This document shows positions 1 to 7,709 of a stretch of DNA of 64,000 bases, in pieces. The stretch lies in assembly GCA_035299065.1 (NCBI GenBank), contig DATGXI010000135.1, positions 1-64,000 on the forward strand. The letters are read 5' to 3'. Under the pieces are notes generated by a model. The model was given only the letters and a program-made list of their open reading frames with translations, was not told where the DNA came from and ran no database searches. The stretch's first letter is position 1, and every line of letters begins with the position of its first letter. The position numbers and the translations under genes are program-made. Origin of the DNA: DASPJQ01 sp035299065. GTDB lineage: Bacteria; Bacteroidota; Bacteroidia; Flavobacteriales_D; UBA2798.

Positions 1-300
1 GCCGAGGAAAGAAATTATGAAGAGTGGAATAAATTCAGGCTGGATTATGAAGAGCGCATGGCCGAATATGACAAGGAAATTGAGGAACACCGTGCTGAAA
101 TCAAAAATCTACGCGATAAACGTAAACAAGAGCGTCTTGAGGCCATTGAAGAGCAAAGGCGTGACCTTGATGAACGCATGGAAAATTATGAAAACGATGG
201 TGATCCAAGTCGTTGGGAAAACTTTAAAGCAGAGTTTAACCATGATATGAATCAGCTGGGCCGTTCCATCAAAGACCTGTTCAAAAACAACGAAAAATAA
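1..300 (+). CDS. Coiled-coil protein, 5' end missing
   Basis: The reading frame is open from base 1, so the gene starts outside the window; 99 residues are visible. They are dominated by Glu, Lys and Arg with heptad-like spacing, which predicts a long charged helix or coiled coil, and the end contains the string SIKDLF before a Lys-rich tail. No signal peptide or enzyme motif is visible. The layout resembles small stress-associated coiled-coil proteins of Bacteroidota, and a PA2169-type stress protein follows 33 bases later, which suggests a shared stress unit. The function is not known and the family assignment is tentative. Confidence 0.7.
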   Translation, partial: AEERNYEEWNKFRLDYEERMAEYDKEIEEHRAEIKNLRDKRKQERLEAIEEQRRDLDERMENYENDGDPSRWENFKAEFNHDMNQLGRSIKDLFKNNEK

Positions 301-333
301 ATCAATTATTAATTAATATAAAGTCAAACGCTT

Positions 334-798
334 ATGAAAACAACCACCTCGAAAGAAAAAATAACTGCACTAAAGGAACTTATTATTATCAATAACGACC
401 GTTACGAAGGATATACAAAGGCTTCTGAATTGGTAAAAGATGCAGATCTTAAAACGTTATTTACAAAATTTGCCAGTGAAAGCAAAGGTTTTAGTGAAGA
501 ATTGAAAACGCACATTCCGTACAGCGATGAAAAGCCAGGTGATGAAACAACTCTTTCGGGGAAGGTATTCAGGGCGTGGATGGATATTAAAAAAGCACTT
601 AGTTCCGATGACCGTAAAGCAGTTCTTGCTTCGTGCGAATTTGGTGAAGATGCAGCAAAAAAAACGTATGATTCAGTTCTTGACGATCCTGAAGGTGTTT
701 CAGGTGAGTTGCTGCAAATCATTCGCACACAACGTTCGTCAATTCAACACGGACACGATACCGTAAAACAATTACGCGACAGTTACAAAGAAAAGTAA
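334..798 (+). CDS. PA2169 family four-helix-bundle protein (DUF2383)
   Basis: This is a 154-residue cytoplasmic protein without signal peptide. Its pattern matches the ferritin-like PA2169/DUF2383 family: an N-terminal helix with NNDRYEGY, a second with FTKFASESKGFSEEL, a Gly/Thr-containing linker, and a third with CEFGEDAAKKTYDSVL. Members are about 150 residues long, as here, and their biochemical role is not established; they are commonly found among general stress genes. The gene lies between a coiled-coil protein and a short-chain dehydrogenase in the same direction, which fits a stress-response cluster. The family call is from recognition of the pattern, without a search. Confidence 0.85.
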   Translation: MKTTTSKEKITALKELIIINNDRYEGYTKASELVKDADLKTLFTKFASESKGFSEELKTHIPYSDEKPGDETTLSGKVFRAWMDIKKALSSDDRKAVLASCEFGEDAAKKTYDSVLDDPEGVSGELLQIIRTQRSSIQHGHDTVKQLRDSYKEK

Positions 799-827
799 AA
801 TAAACTCCCGGGGGAGTAGGACTCTCA

Positions 828-1700
828 ATGCAAAAACCAAAACCGAAGAAAAAAATCCACCCGGCCTTGAAGCAACGAAGGCCGGGTTTGGAATTTAAAA
901 TGGAGGCTGATCCTCCTGTTTTTGATACACCTGAAACCGGTCCCGGTAGAAAGCTGGAAGGAAAAACAGCATTAATAACCGGTGGCGACAGCGGAATAGG
1001 TCGCGCGGTGGCTATTTTGTTTGCCAAACACGGGGCCAATATTGTCATAGGGTTTTTACCAGAGGAAAGAAAAGACGCTGAAATTACAGCAGAACACGTA
1101 CAACAGCAGGGGCAACAATGTTTGTTGATTGCAACAGATATTTCAAAAGAAAAAAAATGCATATCACTGGTACAAAAGACCGTGAAGAAATTCAACCGGA
1201 TTGACGTACTTGTAAACAATGCAGCCTTGCATTTTTCAAAAAGCAGTATTGGCGATATTTCAAAGGACCAGCTTATAAAAACATTCAGCGTGAATATTTT
1301 TTCGATGTTTTATCTTACAAAAGAAGCGGTAAAGCACATGCAAAAAGGAGCATGTATAATTAACACCACCAGTGTTACGGCTTATCGTGGAAGTGCACAT
1401 TTAATTGATTATGCCTCAACCAAAGGCGCCATTGTTTCATTTACACGCTCCCTGGCAACGGCCCTGGTTGATAAAAAAATCCGGGTGAACGCTGTGGCTC
1501 CCGGACCCGTTTGGACACCCCTGGTTGTTTCAAGTTTTGATGCAAAAAAAACAGCAACATTTGGTAGTGATTCGCCCATGGGACGCTCAGGTCAACCGGT
1601 TGAAATAGCGCCATCTTATTTATTCCTGGCCTGTGACGATTCTTCATTTATGACTGGACAGGTACTTCACCCCAATGGAGGTGAGATTGTGAACGGTTAA
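828..1700 (+). CDS. SDR family oxidoreductase (YghA/general-stress-protein type)
   Basis: A 290-residue NAD(P)-dependent short-chain dehydrogenase. The Rossmann glycine motif TGGDSGIG is at about residues 51-58, the NNA motif at 130-132, and the catalytic residues are Ser182, Tyr195 and Lys199 (DYASTKG). The first 45 residues are a Pro/Lys-rich extension before the Rossmann fold, which is typical of the YghA/GSP39 branch rather than FabG-like enzymes. The substrate is unknown; relatives reduce aldehydes or ketones. The gene starts 29 bases after the PA2169-type gene and is probably co-transcribed with it, which supports a stress role. It is convergent with the AI-2E-type transporter. Confidence 0.88.
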   Translation: MQKPKPKKKIHPALKQRRPGLEFKMEADPPVFDTPETGPGRKLEGKTALITGGDSGIGRAVAILFAKHGANIVIGFLPEERKDAEITAEHVQQQGQQCLLIATDISKEKKCISLVQKTVKKFNRIDVLVNNAALHFSKSSIGDISKDQLIKTFSVNIFSMFYLTKEAVKHMQKGACIINTTSVTAYRGSAHLIDYASTKGAIVSFTRSLATALVDKKIRVNAVAPGPVWTPLVVSSFDAKKTATFGSDSPMGRSGQPVEIAPSYLFLACDDSSFMTGQVLHPNGGEIVNG

Positions 1701-1741
1701 GTTACATGCCTGCAGCCTAAGCAGAATTGTTGTTTTTTGAA

Positions 1742-2926
1742 TTATGGCTTGTCATTAATTTCTTCCTGTTTATCTCCTTCTTTATCTTCTTTTGTCATTA
1801 CTTTTTCTTCCATGCTGCCTGCATTAAAGGAAGGAAACCGCAATCGTCCCCAATTATACGTTTGGGGTGAATCATCACCCATAACATATCCCCATGGCTT
1901 AAGATGCTCCACATTGTCAAAAACAACTTTTAATATTGCGGTCATGGGAATTGATAAGAACATACCTGCAACACCTCCTATTATTCCACCCGCAATAACC
2001 GCTGTCATGGAAACAAATGCATTGATGCGTACCTTATTTCCAACAATTCTTGGCACTAAAAAATTATTATCAATTAATTGCACCAACACATTTACCAGTA
2101 TACTGCCCAATACCACCGAGGCTTCGGTTGACGTAAGCAGTGCGGTCATAAATGTTATAATTCCTGCAATGAGCAATCCCACATAGGGCACAAGGTTTAA
2201 AATGGCGGTTATTGTTCCCAAAAGCAATGCATATTCAACACCCACAATCATAAGGCCTGCTGTTGTTAGCGTTATGACAATGCTCATTTCAATGAGCAAT
2301 CCAACAATATAGCTTTGTATGACGTCTTTTATTTCTGACAGTATTTTGCCAAAGGTTTCCCTTCCTTTTTCTTTAAGCTGAAGGCAAATGAACCTGATGA
2401 ATAAATTTCTGTACAGGAGAATAAGAAAAATGTAAATGGGTACCAATACAGCGCTTGCCAGTACACCGGTAAAACTAATGAGTGATTTTCCAATCAACCC
2501 TGAGTTTCCTTTAATGGATTCATTTTTAACTTTTTTCAGGTATTCCTCCTGCACATTGTAGCTAATATTAAAATGGTCACGGATCCAATGCCGCAAGTGT
2601 TCATAGTGAACAAGGAAATTGTGCCGCAGTTTGTTCCAATCGTCCATAACCCCGCTTACTTGCCAAAACACAAAGAAAAACAAAGCGGTTACCAGCAGGC
2701 TGAACAAGACCACGGTTACAAGCACGGCTATTACATGTGGAAATTTCAATTTTTCATTTAGCAAAGAAACTACGGGTCGCAAAAGAATGGCAAACAGCAG
2801 CGCAAAAGCGATGGGTATAATAAGGGTATGGGCATACGTTATTATGCCTGCCAATAAAATTATGCAAATAAGGATAATTGTAAATTTTACATATCCGGGG
2901 TAATTCAATGTTTGGTTATCTTCCAT
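1742..2926 (-). CDS. AI-2E family transporter (PerM/TqsA-like)
   Basis: A 394-residue polytopic inner-membrane protein. The N-terminus has two adjacent hydrophobic segments (IILICIILLAGIITYA and IPIAFALLFAILL), then a long soluble part, then a cluster of membrane helices with the LNLVPYVG motif that marks the AI-2E exporter superfamily. Members move small molecules or ions; the substrate cannot be predicted here. The frame is open to 3010, but that would overlap the upstream gene by about 80 bases with a Lys/Arg-rich stretch. The ATG at 2926 begins one base after the upstream stop and gives the usual N-terminus, so it was chosen. The spacing implies translational coupling with the DUF748 protein. 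The C-terminal tail is strongly charged. Confidence 0.86.
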   Translation of the reverse strand: MEDNQTLNYPGYVKFTIILICIILLAGIITYAHTLIIPIAFALLFAILLRPVVSLLNEKLKFPHVIAVLVTVVLFSLLVTALFFFVFWQVSGVMDDWNKLRHNFLVHYEHLRHWIRDHFNISYNVQEEYLKKVKNESIKGNSGLIGKSLISFTGVLASAVLVPIYIFLILLYRNLFIRFICLQLKEKGRETFGKILSEIKDVIQSYIVGLLIEMSIVITLTTAGLMIVGVEYALLLGTITAILNLVPYVGLLIAGIITFMTALLTSTEASVVLGSILVNVLVQLIDNNFLVPRIVGNKVRINAFVSMTAVIAGGIIGGVAGMFLSIPMTAILKVVFDNVEHLKPWGYVMGDDSPQTYNWGRLRFPSFNAGSMEEKVMTKEDKEGDKQEEINDKP

Positions 2927-2927
2927 T

Positions 2928-4133
2928 TTAGTTGTTTTTTGATTTCCGCTTTTCCCTGCGTTCTTCTCGTTTCTTTTTTCTTTCCTCGCGCTTGTCTTTC
3001 TTATTTCCAAACACTTTCTCCAATAAAGTCTTTTTTGAATCGTCTTTTAGCTTATGAATGTTAATTGAATTGTCAATGGCTGGCTTTAATGCGCGTACAA
3101 ATGCGTTACGCAATAAAAAGCTTACCGCTTTCCATGTATTTACATCAGGATCGTCAAAACGGCCATTAATGTCAACTTTTGTTGCCAGTACACCGGTGCG
3201 TTGGTTTTGTAAAACTTCGGCAACGGCTCCTACAAGCGATTCCCATAAAATTTGCTTCAAATCTCCTTCTTCCTTATTCCATTGCACTACATCTAAATTC
3301 GTAATAAGTGGTTTTACATATCCTCCAAATTGGCCTTCTTTTGCTGCAAACTCGGTATAAAAACCAAAATTTCCTTTTTTCACATCAAAATTCCCGTAAG
3401 CGCGCCACATATCGTTTAACATAGGCATTTGTATATTTTTAAAACCTGCATTCATATCAAATGTTGGTACTTTTGCAAGGGCATTAAGCTTCATGGTCAT
3501 GGTAAAGTTTCCCTTATAAGCCTCACCGGTTGCGTCTACTTTTGCAGGTAATTTTTCTTCGCTTCTATTTACGTTACTTAAATTTGTGGCAAGTACATGT
3601 ACATTGGTCATGGCAACATCCAACCGCGGTTGCGCATATAAGTCTATGTAATGAATCTGGCCTCGGTTTATCTCAAATTTGTTTATGGTAATGGGCGTTA
3701 AATCATCAATCAATTGCCTGAAATCGGCCGTGTCCTGTTTTACATTTTCTCCTTTATGTGCGCCCTTTACAAAATTTAATTCAGGATCTTCCACGTAAAT
3801 TTCTCCTACAATGCGTCCTTTAAATATGGAACTCCATTCAACTGAAAGGTCAATTTCAGGACAAGTAAAAAAAGGAATGGTATCTTTTTTATTCGCTTTT
3901 TTATCAATTTTCACGATGTGTATGTCTTTTATTACATAGGCTCCCCTGTAAAGATGTATATCAATGTCATCAACATGACCGTAATATTCACTTAAACCGG
4001 CCAGTTTTTTATTTACATAGTGCAAAACAATGTATGGTAATGCAATCCTGAAGCCTACCAGAAAAATTAAAATTGAAAGCAATATTTTCCGCTTACGGCT
4101 CCATCTTTTTTTCTTCGGTTTTTCATTTTCCAT
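2928..4133 (-). CDS. DUF748 / AsmA-like envelope protein
   Basis: A 401-residue protein anchored by one N-terminal membrane helix (about residues 14-32) with the rest in the periplasm. Segments such as DIDIHLYRGAYVIKDIHI and the alternating beta-strand pattern match the AsmA-like DUF748 group, whose relatives form long lipid-carrying beta grooves; this one is short for the superfamily. The last 25 or so residues are almost only Lys, Arg, Glu and Asp, an unusual basic tail that may be cytoplasmic-like or RNA-like in character but is low complexity. The gene is directly followed by the AI-2E-type transporter with a one-base gap, so the two are expressed together. Role inferred: envelope lipid homeostasis. 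Confidence 0.78.
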   Translation of the reverse strand: MENEKPKKKRWSRKRKILLSILIFLVGFRIALPYIVLHYVNKKLAGLSEYYGHVDDIDIHLYRGAYVIKDIHIVKIDKKANKKDTIPFFTCPEIDLSVEWSSIFKGRIVGEIYVEDPELNFVKGAHKGENVKQDTADFRQLIDDLTPITINKFEINRGQIHYIDLYAQPRLDVAMTNVHVLATNLSNVNRSEEKLPAKVDATGEAYKGNFTMTMKLNALAKVPTFDMNAGFKNIQMPMLNDMWRAYGNFDVKKGNFGFYTEFAAKEGQFGGYVKPLITNLDVVQWNKEEGDLKQILWESLVGAVAEVLQNQRTGVLATKVDINGRFDDPDVNTWKAVSFLLRNAFVRALKPAIDNSINIHKLKDDSKKTLLEKVFGNKKDKREERKKKREERREKRKSKNN

Positions 4134-4450
4134 TTGTTATGGTCATTTGTTATTACTCTTTATTGTACAACAAAAAACGCACAATGTTTACAGTGAACAA
4201 GCATAATTCGGCAATAACGGCTTATGCATAGCCAAAACTGGGTGGTAATTGTGTAATTAAAGAACGTTTAAATAAAAGGAATTGTTTTTGGCTGGTTTTT
4301 GGCTATACAAAACACCTTGTTACCGAAAATTAAAACCTGGAAGTTTACTTGTGAGTTAACTTTGATCTCAGGAAAGCGATAAAAAGATTTTCTGAAATCG
4401 TTTGTAATGCTTTCGAAAGTAAATAAAGTTAATGATAAAAATTGACGATT
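4134..4450. other. Intergenic region between divergent genes
   Basis: This 317-base stretch separates the divergently transcribed DUF748 protein and the porin-like protein. It must hold promoters for both, but no clear TAnnTTTG element at a useful distance was found. A 9-base inverted repeat (TAGCCAAAA at 4229-4237 and TTTTGGCTA at 4297-4305) is present. A minus-strand open frame at 4268-4546 has no protein-like features and overlaps the porin start. Nothing else is seen. Confidence 0.5.
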
Positions 4451-5092
4451 ATGAAGGGAAGAATAGTGTTGACAGGAATAATTGGATTGTTCTTTGTATT
4501 TAGTGTAAGGGCACAAAATGAAAATGATTTTGGAAAAAACATTCATTTTGGCCTTAAAGCCGGTGTAAATTCAAGCAATGTTTATGATGAGCAAGGCAAT
4601 GATTTTGTAGCCGATGCCAAACTTGGCTATGTTGCAGGTGCTTTTATAACCATTCCAATGGGTAAGTTTTTGGGTATACAACCTGAATTTTTATTCATCA
4701 CCAAAGGTTTTAAGGCAACCCAGCGTTACCTGGATAATATTTACGGTTTTAAACGTACAACCTCGCATTTTGACATACCTGTTCAATTGCAAATAAAACC
4801 GTTGGATATGATCACAATAGTGGCAGGTCCAAATTTTAGTTTTTTGCTTGCCCGCGAGGATGAGTTTAGTGATGAAAGTTCTTCAACATATACATTGCGT
4901 GAAGAGTTTGCCAACGACAATATCCGTAAAAATACGGTGGGGTTTCTTGGTGGCCTTGACCTCAATTTTAACCACTGGCTGGTAGGCGGTAGGGCAGGCT
5001 GGGACCTTCAAACCAACAGGGGTGATGGAACTTCATTTTCACCGCGTTACAAAAATACTTGGTTGCAAATAGCAGCCGGTTACAGGTTTTAA
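4451..5092 (+). CDS. Porin family outer-membrane beta-barrel protein
   Basis: A 213-residue exported protein. A signal peptide covers about residues 1-22 and ends in RAQ. The mature part begins with the string FGLKAGVNSSN, typical of the small Bacteroidota barrel family (OMP_b-brl_2/PorT-like), continues as alternating amphipathic strands (GIQPEFLF, FDIPVQLQIKP, LQIAAGYRF) and ends with an aromatic residue, as outer-membrane barrels do. The ATG at 4451 is preferred to an upstream in-frame TTG because it gives a clean signal peptide. The ligand or function is unknown. It stands alone, divergent from the DUF748 gene. Confidence 0.85.
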   Translation: MKGRIVLTGIIGLFFVFSVRAQNENDFGKNIHFGLKAGVNSSNVYDEQGNDFVADAKLGYVAGAFITIPMGKFLGIQPEFLFITKGFKATQRYLDNIYGFKRTTSHFDIPVQLQIKPLDMITIVAGPNFSFLLAREDEFSDESSSTYTLREEFANDNIRKNTVGFLGGLDLNFNHWLVGGRAGWDLQTNRGDGTSFSPRYKNTWLQIAAGYRF

Positions 5093-5238
5093 TGTAACAT
5101 TTTGAAGATAAAATGTAAGGCTTAAGCGGGTGGTTTTTTGAACTTTGAATCACCAATAACACAAGAAAGAACTTTTAAAAAAATTAGAATAAAAAATTTA
5201 AAAACGAGAAAGATTGAAACAGTTTACCTACAGTACAA

Positions 5239-5269
5239 TTTGAACGTTTTTATTGTTTGTTTATATTAG
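5239..5269 (+). promoter_or_regulatory. Promoter of a candidate small RNA
   Basis: A TTTG at 5239-5242 is followed after 19 bases by TATATTAG at 5262-5269, one step from the Bacteroidota consensus TAnnTTTG. Spacing fits the known 17-23 range. Transcription would start near 5276 and meets no open reading frame before the terminator at 5316. Confidence 0.5.
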
Positions 5270-5275
5270 GTTTTC

Positions 5276-5349
5276 TCCCAACAATGCGTGCCTGACTTCT
5301 CATTCAGGTAAATTCAAGCCATCCGTCTTAGGATGGCTTTTCTTTTTTT
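5276..5349 (+). ncRNA. Candidate intergenic small RNA
   Basis: About 70 bases lie between a promoter-like element and a strong intrinsic terminator. The predicted transcript contains a small hairpin (CCTGA at 5291-5295 with TCAGG at 5304-5308) followed by the terminator hairpin. The only ATG inside is followed by a stop after three codons, so it is not a coding leader. The nearest genes are a porin that ended 180 bases upstream and a DsbA-like gene on the other strand. The family is not recognised; the call rests on architecture alone. Confidence 0.45.
5316..5349 (+). terminator. Intrinsic terminator
   Basis: A perfect 9-base stem AAGCCATCC / GGATGGCTT (5316-5324 and 5331-5339) with loop GTCTTA is followed by a T-rich tract. 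It ends the candidate small RNA, and could also end read-through from the porin gene. Confidence 0.85.
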
Positions 5350-5378
5350 AAGTAGTATTATACGCAAATCAAATCACT

Positions 5379-6080
5379 TTAGTCGCAGTTGCCATCTGTA
5401 GTACAGGTGTTACCGTCCACTTTAAAGTCCTTTAATTGGCTTTTTTCGTGATAAACCTGGGTCAGTGCCTGCAAAAATATGGTGCTGTCCTGCGCGCCCG
5501 AAATAACGTATTTATTTTCCAGTAAAAAGAAAGGAACTCCGCGTACACCAATTTCTCTTGACCGCTGCTCATCCTGTTTCACTTCTTCACTAAATGCATT
5601 TCCCTCCAACATTTTTTGCACTTCCTTTTCATTCAGGCCGGCAGCAACACCCAATTTAACCAAAACAGCCTTGTCCCCGGTATTTTTTCCTTCACAAAAA
5701 TAGGCTCTGAACAATTCTTCTTCTACTTTATCACCCAAACCTTTTGTTTTTGCCAATTGCAATAAACGGTGTGCATCAAAGGAGTTGGCTATAACGGCTT
5801 TGTCAAAATTATACTTCAATCCAACACTTGCAGCCATATCTGTAACCTGTTGGTGCATTTGTACACTTTGTTCGCGATTTATGTTTTTTCGTTTGGCAAG
5901 ATAATCATACACACTCACGCCTGGTTGTGGTTTTAAGTCGGCATCCAGCTGAAAACTGTGCCATTCAACCTCTACCTGGTCTTTGTGTTCAAATTTATCA
6001 AGTGCCATTTCAAACTTGCGTTTGCCTATATAGCAAAACGGGCACATTACATCTGACCAGATATCTATTTTTAACTTCAT
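5379..6080 (-). CDS. DsbA family oxidoreductase, FrnE-like
   Basis: A 233-residue cytoplasmic protein of the thioredoxin-fold FrnE/2-hydroxychromene-2-carboxylate isomerase group. The active-site motif is CPFC (Cys13, Cys16) right after the first strand, and a conserved GVRGVPFFL segment with the cis-proline follows near residue 180. No signal peptide is present, which separates it from periplasmic DsbA and agrees with FrnE, a cytoplasmic disulfide isomerase linked to oxidative stress. The tail has two extra Cys residues (CTTDGNC), an unusual feature that may act as a resolving pair. It lies near yceI and an HxlR regulator. The call is firm at family level; the substrate is unknown. Confidence 0.9.
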   Translation of the reverse strand: MKLKIDIWSDVMCPFCYIGKRKFEMALDKFEHKDQVEVEWHSFQLDADLKPQPGVSVYDYLAKRKNINREQSVQMHQQVTDMAASVGLKYNFDKAVIANSFDAHRLLQLAKTKGLGDKVEEELFRAYFCEGKNTGDKAVLVKLGVAAGLNEKEVQKMLEGNAFSEEVKQDEQRSREIGVRGVPFFLLENKYVISGAQDSTIFLQALTQVYHEKSQLKDFKVDGNTCTTDGNCD

Positions 6081-6173
6081 TATAGCCTAATTTAAGATTT
6101 AAGAAGTCAGAAGTTTGATTGGTTTGAAAATGGTACCAACCCAACTTCTGAAATCAAAAATCAGATTTATTTT

Positions 6174-6704
6174 CTACTGTTTTATATACTGCACATGCAT
6201 GTTCAATTTCACTTCATCACCTACCACAATTCCGCCAGTTTCGGTAACCATGCCAAAACTAATACCAAAATCCTTACGGTTTATTTTTCCGGCCAATGAA
6301 AATCCTGCACGGGTGTTACCGTAAGCGTCTTTTGCAATTCCGCCAAATTCAACATCGAGCACAATTGGTTTGGTTACACCGCGCAGGCTCAGGTTGCCAT
6401 GTAATTTATATTCTTCGTCAGTTTTCTTTTCCATTTTGGTGCTGGTGAAAGTAAGTTTAGGATGGTTTTCTGCATCAAAAAAATCACCGGCTTTTAAGTG
6501 CCCGTCACGCTGCTCATTGTTGGTTGAAATCGAATTCACGTCAGCGCTAAAATCAATCCTGGCGGTTGTAAAATCATCGCCAGTTGTTTCAACAGCCGAA
6601 TCAAATTTGGTAAAATTTCCGCTTACGCTTGAAATCATCATGTGTTTTACCTTAAAGGTAACTTCTGAATGCATTGGGTCAATACCCCATTTAGTTGTGC
6701 TCAT
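6174..6704 (-). CDS. YceI family protein
   Basis: A 176-residue lipocalin-like protein. The start (WGIDPMHSEVTFKVKHM) and the blocks DFFDAENHPKLTFTS, LHGNLSLRGVTKPIVLDVEF and RAGFSLAGKINRKDFGI are the family hallmarks. YceI proteins bind polyisoprenoid lipids such as quinones in a beta barrel. This copy lacks a signal peptide and is probably cytoplasmic. It is divergent from the HxlR regulator at 6823 and shares a 118-base control region rich in inverted repeats, so the regulator probably controls it. Start and length fit the family. Confidence 0.93.
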   Translation of the reverse strand: MSTTKWGIDPMHSEVTFKVKHMMISSVSGNFTKFDSAVETTGDDFTTARIDFSADVNSISTNNEQRDGHLKAGDFFDAENHPKLTFTSTKMEKKTDEEYKLHGNLSLRGVTKPIVLDVEFGGIAKDAYGNTRAGFSLAGKINRKDFGISFGMVTETGGIVVGDEVKLNMHVQYIKQ

Positions 6705-6739
6705 ATTTGTTTTTTTAAATTATTTAATTGTATATACAA

Positions 6740-6747
6740 CAAATGTA
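6740..6747 (-). promoter_or_regulatory. -7 element of yceI promoter
   Basis: Read on the minus strand the sequence is TACATTTG, a perfect TAnnTTTG box, 35 bases before the yceI start codon. No good TTTG lies at the expected upstream distance; that space is occupied by the HxlR-type operator repeats. Confidence 0.6.
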
Positions 6748-6753
6748 TGTACT

Positions 6754-6785
6754 TTTGCTATATATCCTATAGTTCTATACTTTTG
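6754..6785 (+). promoter_or_regulatory. Promoter of the HxlR regulator
   Basis: TTTG at 6754-6757, a 20-base spacer and TACTTTTG at 6778-6785 form a full-consensus Bacteroidota promoter. The -7 box lies at the centre of a CTATAC/GTATAG inverted repeat, so a protein bound there would block initiation. Confidence 0.75.
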
Positions 6786-6798
6786 TATAGTGCTATAC
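6767..6798. promoter_or_regulatory. Operator-like array for the HxlR regulator
   Basis: Four related six-base half sites are present: CTATAG (6767-6772), CTATAC (6775-6780), GTATAG (6785-6790) and CTATAC (6793-6798). The two middle ones form a perfect palindrome around TTTT. The array covers the -7 box of hxlR and the upstream part of the yceI promoter. Autoregulation and control of yceI are inferred. Confidence 0.6.
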
Positions 6799-6822
6799 TT
6801 TAGGATAGTAACTGATTAACAT

Positions 6823-7185
6823 ATGGTAACAAGAAAAAAGACAGTTGTAAAAGACAAAGAAACCTGCACGGGAGCCATTTTACCCGTGCGCGATGCCCTT
6901 GATATATTGAGTGGAAAATGGAAACTACCCATTATTATAGCCCTTTCGTTTGGCAACAAGCGGTTTGGTCAACTGAAAAAGGAGGTGCCGGGTATAACAG
7001 ATAAAATGTTGTCAAAAGAGTTGCGTGACCTGGAAGTAAACCAGCTTGTGAAGCGAACGGTATACGATTCGGTTCCCGTTATTATTGAGTATTCAATGAC
7101 GCCTTATGGAAAAACACTGGATGATGTAATTGAAGCCTTAAGGGAGTGGGGAAGCTTGCACCGCAAAAAGATTAAAGGGAAGTGA
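6823..7185 (+). CDS. HxlR family winged-helix transcriptional regulator
   Basis: A 120-residue DNA-binding protein. The block PVRDALDILSGKWKLPII followed by RFGQLKKEVPGITDKMLSKEL and the wing around YSMTPYGKTL is the HxlR signature. A single Cys at position 15 sits just before the DNA-binding domain, as in thiol-sensing members such as YodB and HypR, so a redox or quinone signal is plausible. It faces yceI across a palindromic operator and is followed by a DinB-type gene on the other strand. The target genes are inferred from position. Confidence 0.92.
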   Translation: MVTRKKTVVKDKETCTGAILPVRDALDILSGKWKLPIIIALSFGNKRFGQLKKEVPGITDKMLSKELRDLEVNQLVKRTVYDSVPVIIEYSMTPYGKTLDDVIEALREWGSLHRKKIKGK

Positions 7186-7207
7186 TGAAATTAATTATGT
7201 ATTAATA

Positions 7208-7705
7208 TTATTTCTTCTTCGGAATTGACAATGAATTCCATTCTCCACTCTTGAGCTGTTTTGCATAAAATACAATTTGCCCAACATGGTATGCGTAATG
7301 CGCCAGTTGCCTTAACACCGCATCCATCAACGACAAACCTTCGTTGCGTATGTAAATTGTTTCGGTTAATTCCTCAGGCTTTATGCTGTCCAATGCATCA
7401 AACAAACATTGCCAGCCCTCGTTCCATTTTTGCATAATGGCGGCTTTATCTTTTGGCGGGCTTACAAATTCCTCGTCACGTTTGCGCCATTTTTTTTCAC
7501 CGTCTTCTTTCATGAAATTTGTCCAACGGCTTAACATATTGCCGTGCATATGCTGTATAATAATGGCAATGCTGTTTACGCTCTCATCGTTCATAGGCAC
7601 AAACAACTGGTTTGGGATTAGCTGTTCAATGGCCTTTTCGGCAAGTGCTTTGTAATTTTGAAATCTTTTTTTGGCGGTTGCAACAAATTGTTCTTCTACT
7701 TTCAT
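7208..7705 (-). CDS. DinB superfamily protein (DUF1572-like)
   Basis: A 165-residue four-helix-bundle protein. The metal-ligand histidines of the DinB fold are visible as His52/His54 in QHMHGNMLSRW and His136/His140 in LAHYAYHVGQI. The latter motif is typical of the DUF1572 branch. DinB-like enzymes often act as thiol-dependent S-transferases, but no activity can be assigned. The frame is open further upstream, but the ATG at 7705 lies four bases after the preceding stop and starts the conserved part, so it was used. It is co-directional and probably co-transcribed with the gene at 7710. Confidence 0.85.
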   Translation of the reverse strand: MKVEEQFVATAKKRFQNYKALAEKAIEQLIPNQLFVPMNDESVNSIAIIIQHMHGNMLSRWTNFMKEDGEKKWRKRDEEFVSPPKDKAAIMQKWNEGWQCLFDALDSIKPEELTETIYIRNEGLSLMDAVLRQLAHYAYHVGQIVFYAKQLKSGEWNSLSIPKKK

Positions 7706-7709
7706 GTTT

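Noticed and set aside
2927..3010. N-terminal extension of the AI-2E-type transporter
   Set aside because: It overlaps the DUF748 gene and reads as the complement of its Lys/Arg-rich tail; the ATG one base after the upstream stop is a better start.
4268..4546. Minus-strand open frame of 92 codons
   Set aside because: It overlaps the start and signal peptide of the porin-like gene, has low-complexity residues and no family pattern.
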